Assembly (NCBI GenBank): GCA_903919145.1 | Contig: CAIXGW010000246.1 | Span: 36,479-100,478 of the forward strand | DNA length: 64,000 bases | Source: an uncultured Myxococcales bacterium | Lineage (GTDB): Bacteria > Myxococcota_A > UBA9042 | Direction of reading: 5' to 3' | Shown here: piece by piece, positions 30,571-39,130 of the stretch | How the letters are laid out: each line of letters begins with the position of its first letter | How positions within the stretch are numbered: position 1 is the first letter of the stretch | The notes under the pieces: generated by a model | Seen by the model: only the letters and a program-made list of their open reading frames with translations | The model's database searches: none | Told to the model about the DNA's origin: nothing | Made by a program: the position numbers and the translations under genes

Positions 30571-31971
30571 TTAGTGTACGAAGTAGCTCTCGCAGGCAAA
30601 CCGCACCGTTGCTTCGGTCATCTCTGGAGGCCGATCGAAGTAGCGGGCATGGGACACCAAGTGGTCGACCAAGTCGCGCGGATGCGAAGCGCTAAAGTGC
30701 CTGGCGCCCGTGATGTAGTACTCGCGCACCATCCAATCAAAGATTTTGGCGTCAAAGCGCACGCCGCGCTGCTGGCAGACCAGCTCAAAGATCTGCCGGA
30801 AATCGCTAGCGCTTGGGTGGCCTACCTTGATCTTGTAGCGAATTCGTCGCAAGAAGGCGTCATCTACCAACGCTTTGGGCTCCAGGTTGGTAGCAAAAAT
30901 CATCAGCATGTCAAAGGGCACCGCAAACTTCATGCCGGTGTGCAGGGTCAGAAAGTCGACCCGGCGGTCCAGCGGCACGATCCAGCGGTTGAGGATGAGG
31001 TGCGGCTCGACCAGCTGCCTGCCGAAGTCGTCGAGGATGAGCAGCCCATTGTTGGCCTTGAGTTGCAGCGAGGCGTCGTAGAATTTGGACTGCTCATTGA
31101 AGTCCAGATCCAGCATCCGCAGGGTCAATTCGCCGCCCGTCATCACCACTGGCCGTCGCACCTGCAGCCAGCGTTGGTCGCTGCGCAGCGGGTCGTCTCC
31201 GGAGTCCACCAGCTCGTGATTGATGGGATCATAGAGCCGGATGATCTGTTCGCCCACACAGATGGCGTAGGGCACGTAGACCGCATCGCGCAGAATATGG
31301 CTCACCGCCTCAGCAATTGAGGTCTTGCCGTTGCCCGCGGGCCCATAGATGAACAACGCCTGGCCAGAGCTCAGCGCCGGGCCCAGCTGATGGACCGTGC
31401 GCTCTGGCAGCACCAGATGGCCCAGGGCGGCCAAGACGTCGGGCTCGGTCACTGCGATGCTGCGCACGGTCTGGATCTCGACTTGCTCGGCGTAGGCATC
31501 CAGGGGCACCGGTGCTGGACCCACATAGCGGCACTGCTCCAGGTGGCTGTTGGCTTTGGCCCGGCCTTGACCGGTCAAGCGAAATTCGTAGGCCAGCGTT
31601 GTCATCCCCGCCGCCGGCTTGACCTCGACCAGGTGCTCTCTCTTGAGATCGGCCAGTTCTTGCTCAATGACCGAAGCCGGCAACTTCAGGCGCTGACTCA
31701 AGTCGTTGAGGCGAAATTCGCCGAGGACCAGCATCTGCTTGAGCAGCAGGCCCTCGACAAGCGCCTGGTCCAGCCCCGTCTCCTGTAGGGTGCGCGGTGG
31801 CAGAGGCACGCGGTGAAAGACCTTGTCGACATCCTCATCGCGGATAAAGCCCAGCGCCTTGAGGTTTTGGCCCAGCCGCCCGCCGCTGGTGCGTTGCCGG
31901 CGCAGCGCGCTTGCCAGCTGGTCGGCGTTGATGATGCCTTGTTCGATGAGGCGTTTGCCGAATTCGGACAT
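30571..31971 (-). CDS. AAA ATPase with GspE-N-like N-terminal domain
   Basis: 466 residues from ATG 31971 (GAGGT site); the frame is open to 32085. Residues 1-60 resemble the N-terminal domain of GspE/PilB-type ATPases (FGKRLIEQGIINADQLASALRRQ, LGQNLKALGFI). A helical region (65-140) follows, then an ATPase domain with Walker A GPAGNGKTS (Lys216), Walker B LLILDDFG and a sensor-1-like LMIFATN. The ATPase is closer to AAA/MoxR-like than to secretion hexamerases and lacks their Asp and His boxes. No other secretion or pilus genes are near. Its partner is unknown. Confidence 0.78.
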   Translation of the reverse strand: MSEFGKRLIEQGIINADQLASALRRQRTSGGRLGQNLKALGFIRDEDVDKVFHRVPLPPRTLQETGLDQALVEGLLLKQMLVLGEFRLNDLSQRLKLPASVIEQELADLKREHLVEVKPAAGMTTLAYEFRLTGQGRAKANSHLEQCRYVGPAPVPLDAYAEQVEIQTVRSIAVTEPDVLAALGHLVLPERTVHQLGPALSSGQALFIYGPAGNGKTSIAEAVSHILRDAVYVPYAICVGEQIIRLYDPINHELVDSGDDPLRSDQRWLQVRRPVVMTGGELTLRMLDLDFNEQSKFYDASLQLKANNGLLILDDFGRQLVEPHLILNRWIVPLDRRVDFLTLHTGMKFAVPFDMLMIFATNLEPKALVDDAFLRRIRYKIKVGHPSASDFRQIFELVCQQRGVRFDAKIFDWMVREYYITGARHFSASHPRDLVDHLVSHARYFDRPPEMTEATVRFACESYFVH

Positions 31972-32101
31972 GCCGCTACCTCGCAGCGGACACACAGCCG
32001 CTGTGCCAAGCAACCTGGCGAGCGGCGCGGCAAAGGCCAGAACGGTAGACTTTCCGGTCGGACGCAGCGGAACTCGCGCAGCCACGCCAGCAAGTAAGCA
32101 G

Positions 32102-32121
32102 GGGGGGACCCTCCGTCAACC
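32102..32121 (-). repeat. Dispersed repeat, copy H
   Basis: GGGGGGACCCTC on the plus strand followed by CGTCAACC, which matches the reverse consensus GGTTCTGCGAGGGTCCCCCC at 16 of 20 positions. It lies in the ATPase-pirin intergenic region. Confidence 0.75.
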
Positions 32122-32220
32122 CCCCATGGCTGTTCAATACTTTGGGTCCTGGTGCCGACAGCTGCGCCGGGTATGCTTGCGCGGTGCAGCCGTGCCGGGC
32201 TACCATAGCTTGCGCGTAGA

Positions 32221-32258
32221 TAGAAACAATCTTGTGATGGCGGCGCATATTGTTTCTA
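32221..32258. promoter_or_regulatory. Perfect 10-bp inverted repeat upstream of pirin
   Basis: TAGAAACAAT (32221-32230) and ATTGTTTCTA (32249-32258) are exact complements separated by 18 bases, ending 52 bases before the pirin start codon. It is AT-rich in a GC-rich setting. A dimeric-regulator operator is the simplest reading; an mRNA hairpin is the alternative. Confidence 0.6.
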
Positions 32259-32310
32259 CATTGTGGCTATCCTAGCCTGCTTGTGGCCGCAATGGCCTTT
32301 GGAGTTCGCC

Positions 32311-33015
32311 ATGATTGACCACCGCCCTCTGAAAGACCTGGGCCACGCCGACCACGGCTGGCTCAATGCCCACCACCACTTTAGCTTTGCCGACTACCAC
32401 CGCGCCGACCGGATGGGCTTTGGCGGGCTGCGGGTGTGGAACGACGATCGCATCGCCCCCGGCACGGGCTTTCCGCCTCATCCCCACCGCGACATGGAGA
32501 TCATGACGTATGTGCGCCGCGGAGCGATCAGCCACGAGGACCATCTGGGCAACCGCGGGCGTACCGAGGTGGGCGACGTGCAGGTGATGTCGGCCGGCAC
32601 GGGCATTCGCCATGCCGAGGTCAACCGCGAGAAGGAACCGACTGAGATCTTTCAGATCTGGGTGCAGCCCAACCGCTTGGGCGCAGCGCCGCGCTGGGAG
32701 AATCGCCAGTTTCCAACGGGAGATCGGCAGGGTCAGTGGGTGGCGCTGGCGTCGGGGCAACCACAGCATCCGCAGGCCGTGGCCATCTATGCTGACGCGA
32801 CACTGTGGGCCGCTAACTTGCTTCCTGGGCAAACGATTTCGCACGATCTGCCGCCCGGGCGCGGAGCCTATCTGGTGGCCGCGCGGGGCAGTTACCGCAT
32901 CGGCGAGTTGCAGGTGCAGGCGCGCGATGGGCTGGCCGTGAGCGGCGAACCGCGGATCGAGTTGCACGCGCTGGAGCCGCTGGAGCTGCTGCTCCTAGAC
33001 GTGGTGGTTCCGTAG
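32311..33015 (+). CDS. Pirin-family protein (quercetinase-like bicupin)
   Basis: 234 residues, the size of YhhW. The N-terminal cupin holds the metal-ligand pattern FPPHPHRDMEIMTYV, SHEDHLGN and MSAGTGIRHAEVNRE; the C-terminal cupin lacks ligands, as usual. E. coli YhhW cleaves quercetin in vitro, and other pirins sense oxidative stress; the physiological role here is unknown. A GGAG site precedes the ATG. The AT-rich inverted repeat upstream suggests regulated expression, as in families where pirin lies beside a LysR- or MarR-type regulator, though none is adjacent. Confidence 0.92.
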   Translation: MIDHRPLKDLGHADHGWLNAHHHFSFADYHRADRMGFGGLRVWNDDRIAPGTGFPPHPHRDMEIMTYVRRGAISHEDHLGNRGRTEVGDVQVMSAGTGIRHAEVNREKEPTEIFQIWVQPNRLGAAPRWENRQFPTGDRQGQWVALASGQPQHPQAVAIYADATLWAANLLPGQTISHDLPPGRGAYLVAARGSYRIGELQVQARDGLAVSGEPRIELHALEPLELLLLDVVVP

Positions 33016-33023
33016 GAATGGGA

Positions 33024-33048
33024 GGGGGGACCCTCGCTGATCTTTATG
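33024..33048 (-). repeat. Dispersed repeat, copy C
   Basis: Starts eight bases after the pirin stop codon, with GGGGGGACCCTC on the plus strand and ATG ten bases beyond the block, as in copies D, E and G. It lies 200 bases upstream of the Y1 transposase gene. Confidence 0.8.
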
Positions 33049-33246
33049 AAACTATTTATGTCTGGCGGATCTTGCCTGCTCTTGCCAGCCGCGGCCCTCT
33101 CTCGGGCGCAGGCCAAGGCGAGACCTGCTCGGCGCGCATCTGAGGTCAGCTACCCCCAACGCTGAAATTTTTTGCGCTGTCGCCGCGGTTTTGTTCGCCG
33201 ATTGACGATCACTTCCTTGGAGCCAAAACGCTCCGGGGAGTTGTCG

Positions 33247-34437
33247 ATGAAGCCACGGTTCTACAGCCCCAAGTACCTGCACGAGGTGTCACGCCGCACG
33301 GTCGGCGGTGCTTTCCTCTTCGATCTCAATGACCAGCCACTGATGGCGGAAGTGCTGGGCGCCCTCGGCGAGGCTCAACGGCGCTACAGGGTCGGGGTCT
33401 ACCACTTCCACTTCATGAGCAACCACTACCACGGTATCTTTGACGCACCTTCTCCGATACAACTATCTAGATTCTTTAATTTCTTTCACGGTCGTGTAGC
33501 GACTCTGGTCAATCTGCGCCTCGACAGCACTGGGCCGGTTTGGTCGGCCAAGTTCAGGCCGATTGCCGTGTCGATGGACCGCGAGAGCTTGATGCGACGC
33601 ATGAAATACATCACAGGGCAGGCAACTCGCGCTGGGATGGTTCAGCATCCCATGCAGTTCGCAGGCCCTTCCGCGGTCGATTGGCTTGTGTCCGGTGTTC
33701 CGATCACGGGACGCTACACCGGGAAGTTGGCCTCGAGCCGAGCATCGCCAGAGCCGCAAGGCGAGTCAGCCGGCAACTCGGCGCCATCCGCTTCCCCGGG
33801 CGACGATTCGGCAGTGCGTGTTGTGCACATCTCGATGCTGCCGTGCTTTTCCGGCCAGCGGTGGGAAGACGTGCATGAACTGTTCGCCGGCATGGCCGAT
33901 GACATCGCCGGCACCACAATGGCCGACTTGCTTGAGCGCGGCGCCAAGCCCAAGCCCGTAGTTACGAATCAAGAGAAGTCGTGCACGGCCACGGAAGCCG
34001 AGGACCGCGAAGATGAAGACGACGCAGCCGAGCAAGAGGCCAAACAGAGGGGGACCCTCGCGGAATGCATTGAGCGGGCTGGTAAATCTTGGCGCGGCGA
34101 CCCTCCGGCGGCCTGCGCAAAGGTCCCTGCGCCAGACCCCAGCGACGCGGATACCGGTGGCCGGCAAACGCGGCCGGCGCCAGGAGCCAAGCGAAAGCGC
34201 GGGGGGCCCTTGGTGATTCTCGCTTGCAGTGCAGAGGTTCGCCAAGCATATATGTTGGAACTGCAGGAGTTCGCTGATGCCTATTGGGAGGCGTTGGCGC
34301 GGTTGGGCAAACAGGTGGCGCGTGCGCAGGCCGGGCTGCAGGCGCGGACCGTGAAGTTTCCAGCGCACGCCGTACTGCCCAGCGGCGTCGGCGGCCTTGC
34401 GCTGGCGTCCGTGATGGCTGCACAGGCGAGGGCGTAG
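33247..34437 (+). CDS. Y1 (IS200/REP-associated-type) transposase with long C-terminal extension
   Basis: 396 residues from ATG 33247; the longer frame from 33172 is unlikely. Residues 1-135 form a Y1_Tnp domain: the HUH motif is His60-Tyr-His62 in FMSNHYHGIF and the catalytic tyrosine is probably Tyr121 in MKYITGQATRAGMV, matching the Y-I-x-x-N-P-x-x-A-G pattern of REP-associated transposases. The other 260 residues are charged and unassigned; typical RAYT proteins end near 220. Such enzymes cut and join single-stranded hairpin DNA. Three dispersed-repeat copies lie at or near the gene (32102, 33024 and inside at 34049). A GGAGC-N6-GCTCC hairpin sits 13 bases before the ATG. Confidence 0.85.
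   Translation: MKPRFYSPKYLHEVSRRTVGGAFLFDLNDQPLMAEVLGALGEAQRRYRVGVYHFHFMSNHYHGIFDAPSPIQLSRFFNFFHGRVATLVNLRLDSTGPVWSAKFRPIAVSMDRESLMRRMKYITGQATRAGMVQHPMQFAGPSAVDWLVSGVPITGRYTGKLASSRASPEPQGESAGNSAPSASPGDDSAVRVVHISMLPCFSGQRWEDVHELFAGMADDIAGTTMADLLERGAKPKPVVTNQEKSCTATEAEDREDEDDAAEQEAKQRGTLAECIERAGKSWRGDPPAACAKVPAPDPSDADTGGRQTRPAPGAKRKRGGPLVILACSAEVRQAYMLELQEFADAYWEALARLGKQVARAQAGLQARTVKFPAHAVLPSGVGGLALASVMAAQARA
34049..34067 (-). repeat. Dispersed repeat, copy I (inside the Y1 transposase gene)
   Basis: GGGGGACCCTCGCGGAATG, one G shorter than the others. It lies in the coding sequence for the C-terminal extension and encodes Gly-Thr-Leu-Ala-Glu in the gene's frame, so the extension may partly derive from repeat DNA. 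Confidence 0.6.
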
Positions 34438-34454
34438 AGGCGCTGCGGTGCGAT

Positions 34455-34501
34455 GGCGCTTGAGGGACGCAGGGATGACCTAGCGCCGGCGCCGCCTTTT
34501 T
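34455..34501 (+). terminator. Possible terminator after the Y1 transposase gene
   Basis: GGCGCT (34455-34460) can pair with AGCGCC (34482-34487), and a run of five T lies at 34497-34501. The loop is long and the T-run is ten bases from the stem, so this is weak. Confidence 0.25.
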
Positions 34502-34536
34502 GTGCATCGGCGTAGCTGAGTGCCGCGGGGCAGCCG

Positions 34537-35733
34537 TCACGGCGCGCCGGCACTGATCCATCGCAAGACCAGTTTGCGTTCGTCTTCGGTCATCTTGGTC
34601 AGGTTGCCAAGAGGCATGTAGCGGGTCTTGAGCGCGGTCCGGATGCGCTCGACGTTGGCGCGGACGGCCTGCTCGCTGTCCATCAGCAGCCCGGCGGGCG
34701 GCGCCACGTAGCCGTATTGACTGGGCGCGGCGGTGTGGCAAGCCGTGCAGCGCGTGGCCAAGACGGTGCGGATGGCGGCATACGCGGGCACAGGGATGTT
34801 GCTCAGCGCCGCGGCATCGAACTCGTCTTTGGGCGGCACGGCCAGGGCCATCACCCCGCCGATGAGCGCGGTCGCGGCTACCGGCAGCGAGTAGACCATT
34901 CGCCCGCCATGCATGGCCACAAAGAACAACCGAATCAACGCTCCAGCAGCCATCATCCCCAGCAGCAGCAGCCAACTCAACGGATGGCCATAGGTCCCAG
35001 GATAGTGGTTGGAGATCATCGCAAAGACGACAGGAAGGGTAAAATAGGTATTGTGGACAGAGCGTTGTTTGCCATTCTTTCCCCAAATGGGATTGGGAAC
35101 ACTGCCCTGCCGTAGCGCTGCAACTGACTTGCGCTGGCCTGGGATAATCCAGAAGAACACGTTGGCGCTCATCTTGGTGGCGAGCATGGCCCCGACCAGC
35201 AGATACGCGGCGCGTCCGGCAAAAAGGTGTGTCGCCGCATAGGTCGCCGCCACAACCCACGCCGCCACAGCCAAGCCAAGCAGCCGGTCGTGCTTGCCCA
35301 AGAGCCGGCACAACCCGTCGTAGACCAACCAGCCGGCGAGCAGAAAGCCGAGCGCCGTGTGAACCGCCTGAGGGGGCGAGAGATCGAAAACCTGCTTGTC
35401 CACCAAATAGGTATCGGCCTTGAACAGGTAAAGCGCGGTGAACAGGGCAAAGCCGCTCAGCCAGGTTGTGTACGCCTTCCAGAACGACCAGTGTAGCGCA
35501 TCGGGCAGCGCCGGCGGCGAGACCAAGTACTTCTGCGAGTGGTAGAAGCCGCCACCGTGGACGGACCACATCTCGCCGAACACGCCGCGCTGTTGGCTTT
35601 CCTCGTCGGGAGGCGGCTTTAGGCCATTGTCCAACATCACAAAGTAGAACGACTCGCCGATCCAGGCAATCGCCGCGACCACATGCAGCCAGCGCAACAT
35701 CAGGCTCAGCCAGTCAAACCAGTAGCTGTCCAT
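34537..35733 (-). CDS. puuD: PuuD-type membrane urate oxidase with C-terminal cytochrome c domain
   Basis: 398 residues. The first 300 residues are an integral-membrane domain of about eight helices (opening MLRWLHVVAAIAWIGESFYFVMLDN, with conserved EMWSVHGGGFYHSQKY), and the C-terminal 90 residues carry a haem c motif Cys329-Thr-Ala-Cys332-His333. This matches the Agrobacterium-type PuuD family, which oxidises urate to 5-hydroxyisourate and passes electrons to the respiratory chain instead of making peroxide. The HIU hydrolase gene lies upstream on the same strand, 134 bases away, so the first two steps are probably co-transcribed. Confidence 0.93.
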   Translation of the reverse strand: MDSYWFDWLSLMLRWLHVVAAIAWIGESFYFVMLDNGLKPPPDEESQQRGVFGEMWSVHGGGFYHSQKYLVSPPALPDALHWSFWKAYTTWLSGFALFTALYLFKADTYLVDKQVFDLSPPQAVHTALGFLLAGWLVYDGLCRLLGKHDRLLGLAVAAWVVAATYAATHLFAGRAAYLLVGAMLATKMSANVFFWIIPGQRKSVAALRQGSVPNPIWGKNGKQRSVHNTYFTLPVVFAMISNHYPGTYGHPLSWLLLLGMMAAGALIRLFFVAMHGGRMVYSLPVAATALIGGVMALAVPPKDEFDAAALSNIPVPAYAAIRTVLATRCTACHTAAPSQYGYVAPPAGLLMDSEQAVRANVERIRTALKTRYMPLGNLTKMTEDERKLVLRWISAGAP

Positions 35734-35867
35734 TCCAAACCGATCCTATGCGAGCCAGTCGGCGCAGGGCAAAGACCTGCCGGTCGCGGGGTGTAAAGCG
35801 AGATGCCTGTGGAATTGTGCTAGCGCTGCCGGAGCCTCATCGCCCGGTGCCTGCTGGAAGAAGCGGG

Positions 35868-36230
35868 TCAGCTGCCGCGATACGTCGAGTAGCTCCAGGG
35901 CGAAAGCAGCAGCGGCACATGGTAGTGGCCGTCTGGGTCGGCAATGCCAAACCGGAGAGGAACTTCATCGAGAAAGCAGGGTTCTGGCAGGGTCACCCCG
36001 CGGGCGCTGAAGTAGGGCCCGGCGTGAAACACCAGTTCATAGGTACCGGCCAGCATCTCGGCCCCTTGCAGCAAAGGCGTGTCAACGCGGCCGTCGGCAT
36101 TGGTGGCTACCGATTTCAGCAGCGTTCGACTGGTGTTGCCGGTACCGGACAGTCGGTACAGCTCAATAGCGACTCCAGCAGCGGGTTGGCCGTGCATGGT
36201 GTCCAGAACGTGGGTGGTCAGGCGACCCAT
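35868..36230 (-). CDS. hiuH: 5-hydroxyisourate hydrolase (transthyretin-like)
   Basis: 120 residues from ATG 36230, with an AGGAG site; the longer frame to 36320 is not needed. It shows the family start [15 protein letters not shown], catalytic His/Arg region around [11 protein letters not shown] and the C-terminal signature [14 protein letters not shown]. It hydrolyses 5-hydroxyisourate to OHCU, the second step of urate breakdown. It lacks a signal peptide and is cytosolic. It is divergent from puuE across a 306-base region that carries a dispersed-repeat copy. Confidence 0.95.
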   Translation of the reverse strand: MGRLTTHVLDTMHGQPAAGVAIELYRLSGTGNTSRTLLKSVATNADGRVDTPLLQGAEMLAGTYELVFHAGPYFSARGVTLPEPCFLDEVPLRFGIADPDGHYHVPLLLSPWSYSTYRGS

Positions 36231-36536
36231 GGATGCTCCTTGGGGGCACGCTGCAGGGCGGTAGAGGGCCGCCCTCGCGGCGGAAGGTGCGAATTTAGCT
36301 GGAAGGATTCGTCCTTGCAAGTTGCCTCCATAAAGCGCGGCGGCAGGTTCAGGTTTGGCGCTTCCGCGGCGCCGTTTCAGGGCTGATAGTCAGAATCTAT
36401 AGCGATAACATACGGTTCCGGGAGGGTCCCCCCCTCTGCGCCTCATCTCCGCTCGCCGGTTGACAATCGCCGCGACCACCCGAACAATCGCCGCGACCCG
36501 GCCCCCGCCGTGCCAAGCCGCTCGGCCAAGGAATGG
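36231..36536. other. Divergent promoter region of the uricolytic cluster
   Basis: These 306 bases separate hiuH-puuD from the puuE-uraD-alc-allA run. No gene is visible. It contains repeat copy D near the right end. An in-frame GTG at 36510 could extend puuE by nine codons but has a weaker ribosome-binding site. Confidence 0.7.
36409..36433 (+). repeat. Dispersed repeat, copy D
   Basis: CAT at 36409 is followed by CGGTTCC, GG and GAGGGTCCCCCC, in the same spacing as copies C, E and G. It lies 104 bases upstream of the puuE start, in the divergent promoter. Confidence 0.8.
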
Positions 36537-37499
36537 ATGAACCAGGACTACCCCCGCGACCTGATTGGCTATGGCCGGCGGCCGCCTCACCCGCAGTGGC
36601 CGGGCAACGCGCGAATTGCCCTGCAGTTTGTGCTGAACTACGAGGAGGGGGGCGAGAACTGCGTGTTGCACGGCGACCGCGCGTCAGAACAGTTTCTCTC
36701 CGAGATCGTGGGGGCGGCGGCCTATGAGGCGCGGCACCTGTCGATGGAGTCGATCTACGAATACGGCTCTCGCGCTGGAGTGTGGCGGATTCTAAGGGAA
36801 TTTGAGCGACGCCAGCTGCCGTTGACGGTGTTTGGCGTGGCGATGGCGTTGCAGCGGCATCCCGAGGTGACGCAGGCGTTCTTGGAGTTGGGCCACGAGG
36901 TGGCGAGCCACGGCTGGCGGTGGATTCACTACCAGAACATGGACATCGAGACCGAGCGCCAGCACATGCAGCAGGCCGTAGCCATCTTTCGCGAACTGAC
37001 GGGCGGTCAGCCACTGGGTTGGTACACCGGGCGCGACAGCCCACAGACGCGGCAACTGGTGGTCGAACACGGCGGCTTTCTTTACGATTCAGACTACTAC
37101 GGCGACGACTTGCCGTTTTGGACCGAGGTGACTCTCGGCGACGGCACCGTCAAGCCCCACCTGGTAGTGCCCTATACCTTGGATACCAACGATATGCGCT
37201 TCGCGACTCCGCAGGGCTTCAACACTGGCGAGCAGTTTGAGCGCTACCTCAAAGACAGTTTTGACGTGCTCTATGCCGAGGGCGAGACAGCGCCCAAGAT
37301 GCTGTCGATTGGGATGCACTGTCGGCTGTTGGGGCGGCCGGGGCGGTTTGCGGCGCTGCAGCGCTTTCTCGACTACGTACAAAGCCATGATCGCGTGTGG
37401 ATCTGTCGTCGTGTTGACATTGCCCAGCACTGGGCGGCGCAGCACCCCTATTGCGGCTTGTCGGGTGGTCATACCGCTGGCAACGGGGAGCGAGCATGA
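36537..37499 (+). CDS. puuE: PuuE-type allantoinase (polysaccharide-deacetylase family)
   Basis: 320 residues from ATG 36537 (AAGGA site), giving the family opening DYPRDLIGYGRRPPHPQWPG. It belongs to the NodB/polysaccharide deacetylase superfamily, with LNYEEGGE, the EVASHGWRWIHYQN metal-site segment and GWYTGRDSPQTR. It opens the hydantoin ring of (S)-allantoin to allantoate without the binuclear metal centre of classical allantoinases. The stop overlaps the uraD start (ATGA). Confidence 0.95.
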   Translation: MNQDYPRDLIGYGRRPPHPQWPGNARIALQFVLNYEEGGENCVLHGDRASEQFLSEIVGAAAYEARHLSMESIYEYGSRAGVWRILREFERRQLPLTVFGVAMALQRHPEVTQAFLELGHEVASHGWRWIHYQNMDIETERQHMQQAVAIFRELTGGQPLGWYTGRDSPQTRQLVVEHGGFLYDSDYYGDDLPFWTEVTLGDGTVKPHLVVPYTLDTNDMRFATPQGFNTGEQFERYLKDSFDVLYAEGETAPKMLSIGMHCRLLGRPGRFAALQRFLDYVQSHDRVWICRRVDIAQHWAAQHPYCGLSGGHTAGNGERA

Positions 37500-38017
37500 G
37501 TGGGGCCGTGGCGCTGAACGCGCTGAACCGTATGACGACAGAGGAGTTTGTGGCGCTGCTAGGCGGGGTTTTTGAGAAGTCGCCCTGGGTCGCCCAGCAG
37601 GCAGAGGCGGCTCGGCCGTTTGCCAGTGTGGCCGCGTTGCACGCTGCGATGGCTCTGTCCATTGAGAACGCTGGCATCCAGGCGCAGCTGGCGTTGATCT
37701 GTGCCCACCCAGAGCTGGCGGGCAAGGCGGCGATTGCTGGCGAGTTGACCGAGGAATCGACCAGGGAGCAGGCCGGTGCGGGGCTGAGCCACTGCACGCC
37801 TGAGCAATTTTCCGAGCTCCATCGCCTGAATGCCGCCTACAACCAGCGGTTTGGCCATCCCTTTATCTTGGCGGTGCGCGGCTACGACCGCACCGGTATC
37901 CTGGGAGAGTTCAGCCGCCGCGTGCTGGCCGAACCCGAACAAGAGCGCCGCGAGTGCCTCCGGCAGATCTATCGCATCGGCCAGTTGCGCTTGGCGGATC
38001 TGGTCGTCGACCCGTAA
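37496..38017 (+). CDS. uraD: OHCU decarboxylase
   Basis: 173 residues from ATG 37496, coupled to puuE. The catalytic histidine is His71 in LICAHPELAG; the family segments LNAAYNQRFGHPFI and a C-terminal EQERRECLRQIYRIGQLRLADLV are present. It decarboxylates 2-oxo-4-hydroxy-4-carboxy-5-ureidoimidazoline to (S)-allantoin. The order puuE-uraD recurs in many proteobacteria. Confidence 0.95.
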   Translation: MSGAVALNALNRMTTEEFVALLGGVFEKSPWVAQQAEAARPFASVAALHAAMALSIENAGIQAQLALICAHPELAGKAAIAGELTEESTREQAGAGLSHCTPEQFSELHRLNAAYNQRFGHPFILAVRGYDRTGILGEFSRRVLAEPEQERRECLRQIYRIGQLRLADLVVDP

Positions 38018-38056
38018 CAAACTAGTTGATCTTCTATTGTCATTGAGAGGTTGTTG

Positions 38057-39094
38057 ATGTCTTCCCACGCCGCTCCGGGCACCCGCATCTATCCGCCGCC
38101 GGTCGAACTGCCAGAGTTTGCCAGCCGCTATGTCAACCTGGCCAATGCCGACCTGGGCGCGCGGGTGCTGCAGCGCTCCGATGACTTCTTTGCCGCCGCC
38201 GAGCGGATGCTGCAGGCCAGCGAGCCAGTATTTGTGGTCGGTGAGTTTGACACCCACGGCAAGTGGATGGACGGCTGGGAGACCCGCCGCCGCCGCAACG
38301 GAGGCTACGATCACGCGATTGTTCAGCTCGGGTTGCCCGGCGTGGTCCGCGGGGTTGACATTGACACTAGTCACTTTACCGGCAACTTTCCGCCGGCGGC
38401 GTCGATCGAAGGCTGCTACAGCCGGACCGAGCCGGACGACCAGACCGTCTGGTTTGAGCTGCTGGCCGCCACCTCACTAGGAGCAAGTGCCCACCATTTT
38501 AGAGAGATTGCCAGCGATCGCCCGGTCACCCACCTGCGCTTGAACATCTACCCAGATGGCGGCGTGGCGCGCCTGCGGGTCTACGGCGAGCCGCATTTTG
38601 ACTGGTCTGATGCGGATTCCAACGGGTTGCACGAAGTTAGCGCGCTGGCCCTAGGCGGTCGGGTGGTGGCGTGCAGCAATGCCCACTATGGCGTACCGTG
38701 GCGGGTGCTGATGTCTGGGCGCGGCGTCAACATGGGCGATGGCTGGGAGACCCGCCGCCGCCGCGAGCCCGGCAATGACTGGTGCATCGTCGCCCTGGGG
38801 CATCTGGGCACAATCGAGAAAATCGAAGTCGACACAGCACACTTCAAAGGCAACTACCCCGACCGCATCTCTGTGCAGGCGGCGAGGGTGACCTACGGCA
38901 CCGACCAGTCGCTGACCACCCAGGCGATGTTCTGGCCGTGGCTGCTAGGCGAGCAGAAGACCGAGATGGACCGCCAACACTTCTACAGCGGCGAGCAATT
39001 GGCGCAGTTGGGGCCGGTAACCCATGTAAAGTTGAATACGTATCCCGATGGTGGCATCAGCCGGCTGCGGGTGTGGGCGCGGTTGGCGCGGTGA
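38057..39094 (+). CDS. alc: Allantoicase
   Basis: 345 residues built of two tandem allantoicase repeats: each half has a [13 protein letters not shown] or [10 protein letters not shown] segment, an [11 protein letters not shown] / [11 protein letters not shown] segment and an [16 protein letters not shown] / [16 protein letters not shown] end. It hydrolyses allantoate to ureidoglycolate and urea. A GAGAGG site precedes ATG 38057. It lies 39 bases after uraD and 36 before the ureidoglycolate lyase gene. Confidence 0.95.
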   Translation: MSSHAAPGTRIYPPPVELPEFASRYVNLANADLGARVLQRSDDFFAAAERMLQASEPVFVVGEFDTHGKWMDGWETRRRRNGGYDHAIVQLGLPGVVRGVDIDTSHFTGNFPPAASIEGCYSRTEPDDQTVWFELLAATSLGASAHHFREIASDRPVTHLRLNIYPDGGVARLRVYGEPHFDWSDADSNGLHEVSALALGGRVVACSNAHYGVPWRVLMSGRGVNMGDGWETRRRREPGNDWCIVALGHLGTIEKIEVDTAHFKGNYPDRISVQAARVTYGTDQSLTTQAMFWPWLLGEQKTEMDRQHFYSGEQLAQLGPVTHVKLNTYPDGGISRLRVWARLAR

Positions 39095-39130
39095 TGGCTG
39101 AGGCCAGCGCGACAGCTGCAGGGGGCTTCC

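Larger units (their letters stand above)
31972..32310. other. Divergent intergenic region between the ATPase and pirin genes
   Basis: No gene is apparent in these 339 bases. The region holds one copy of the dispersed G6-ACCCTC repeat and a perfect 10-bp inverted repeat close to the pirin start, both listed separately. Promoters for both genes must lie here; none was obvious by eye. Confidence 0.7.

Noticed and set aside
33962..35569. Minus-strand open frame of 535 residues overlapping the Y1 transposase and puuD
   Set aside because: puuD is clearly coded in another frame on the same strand; the long frame has no domain.
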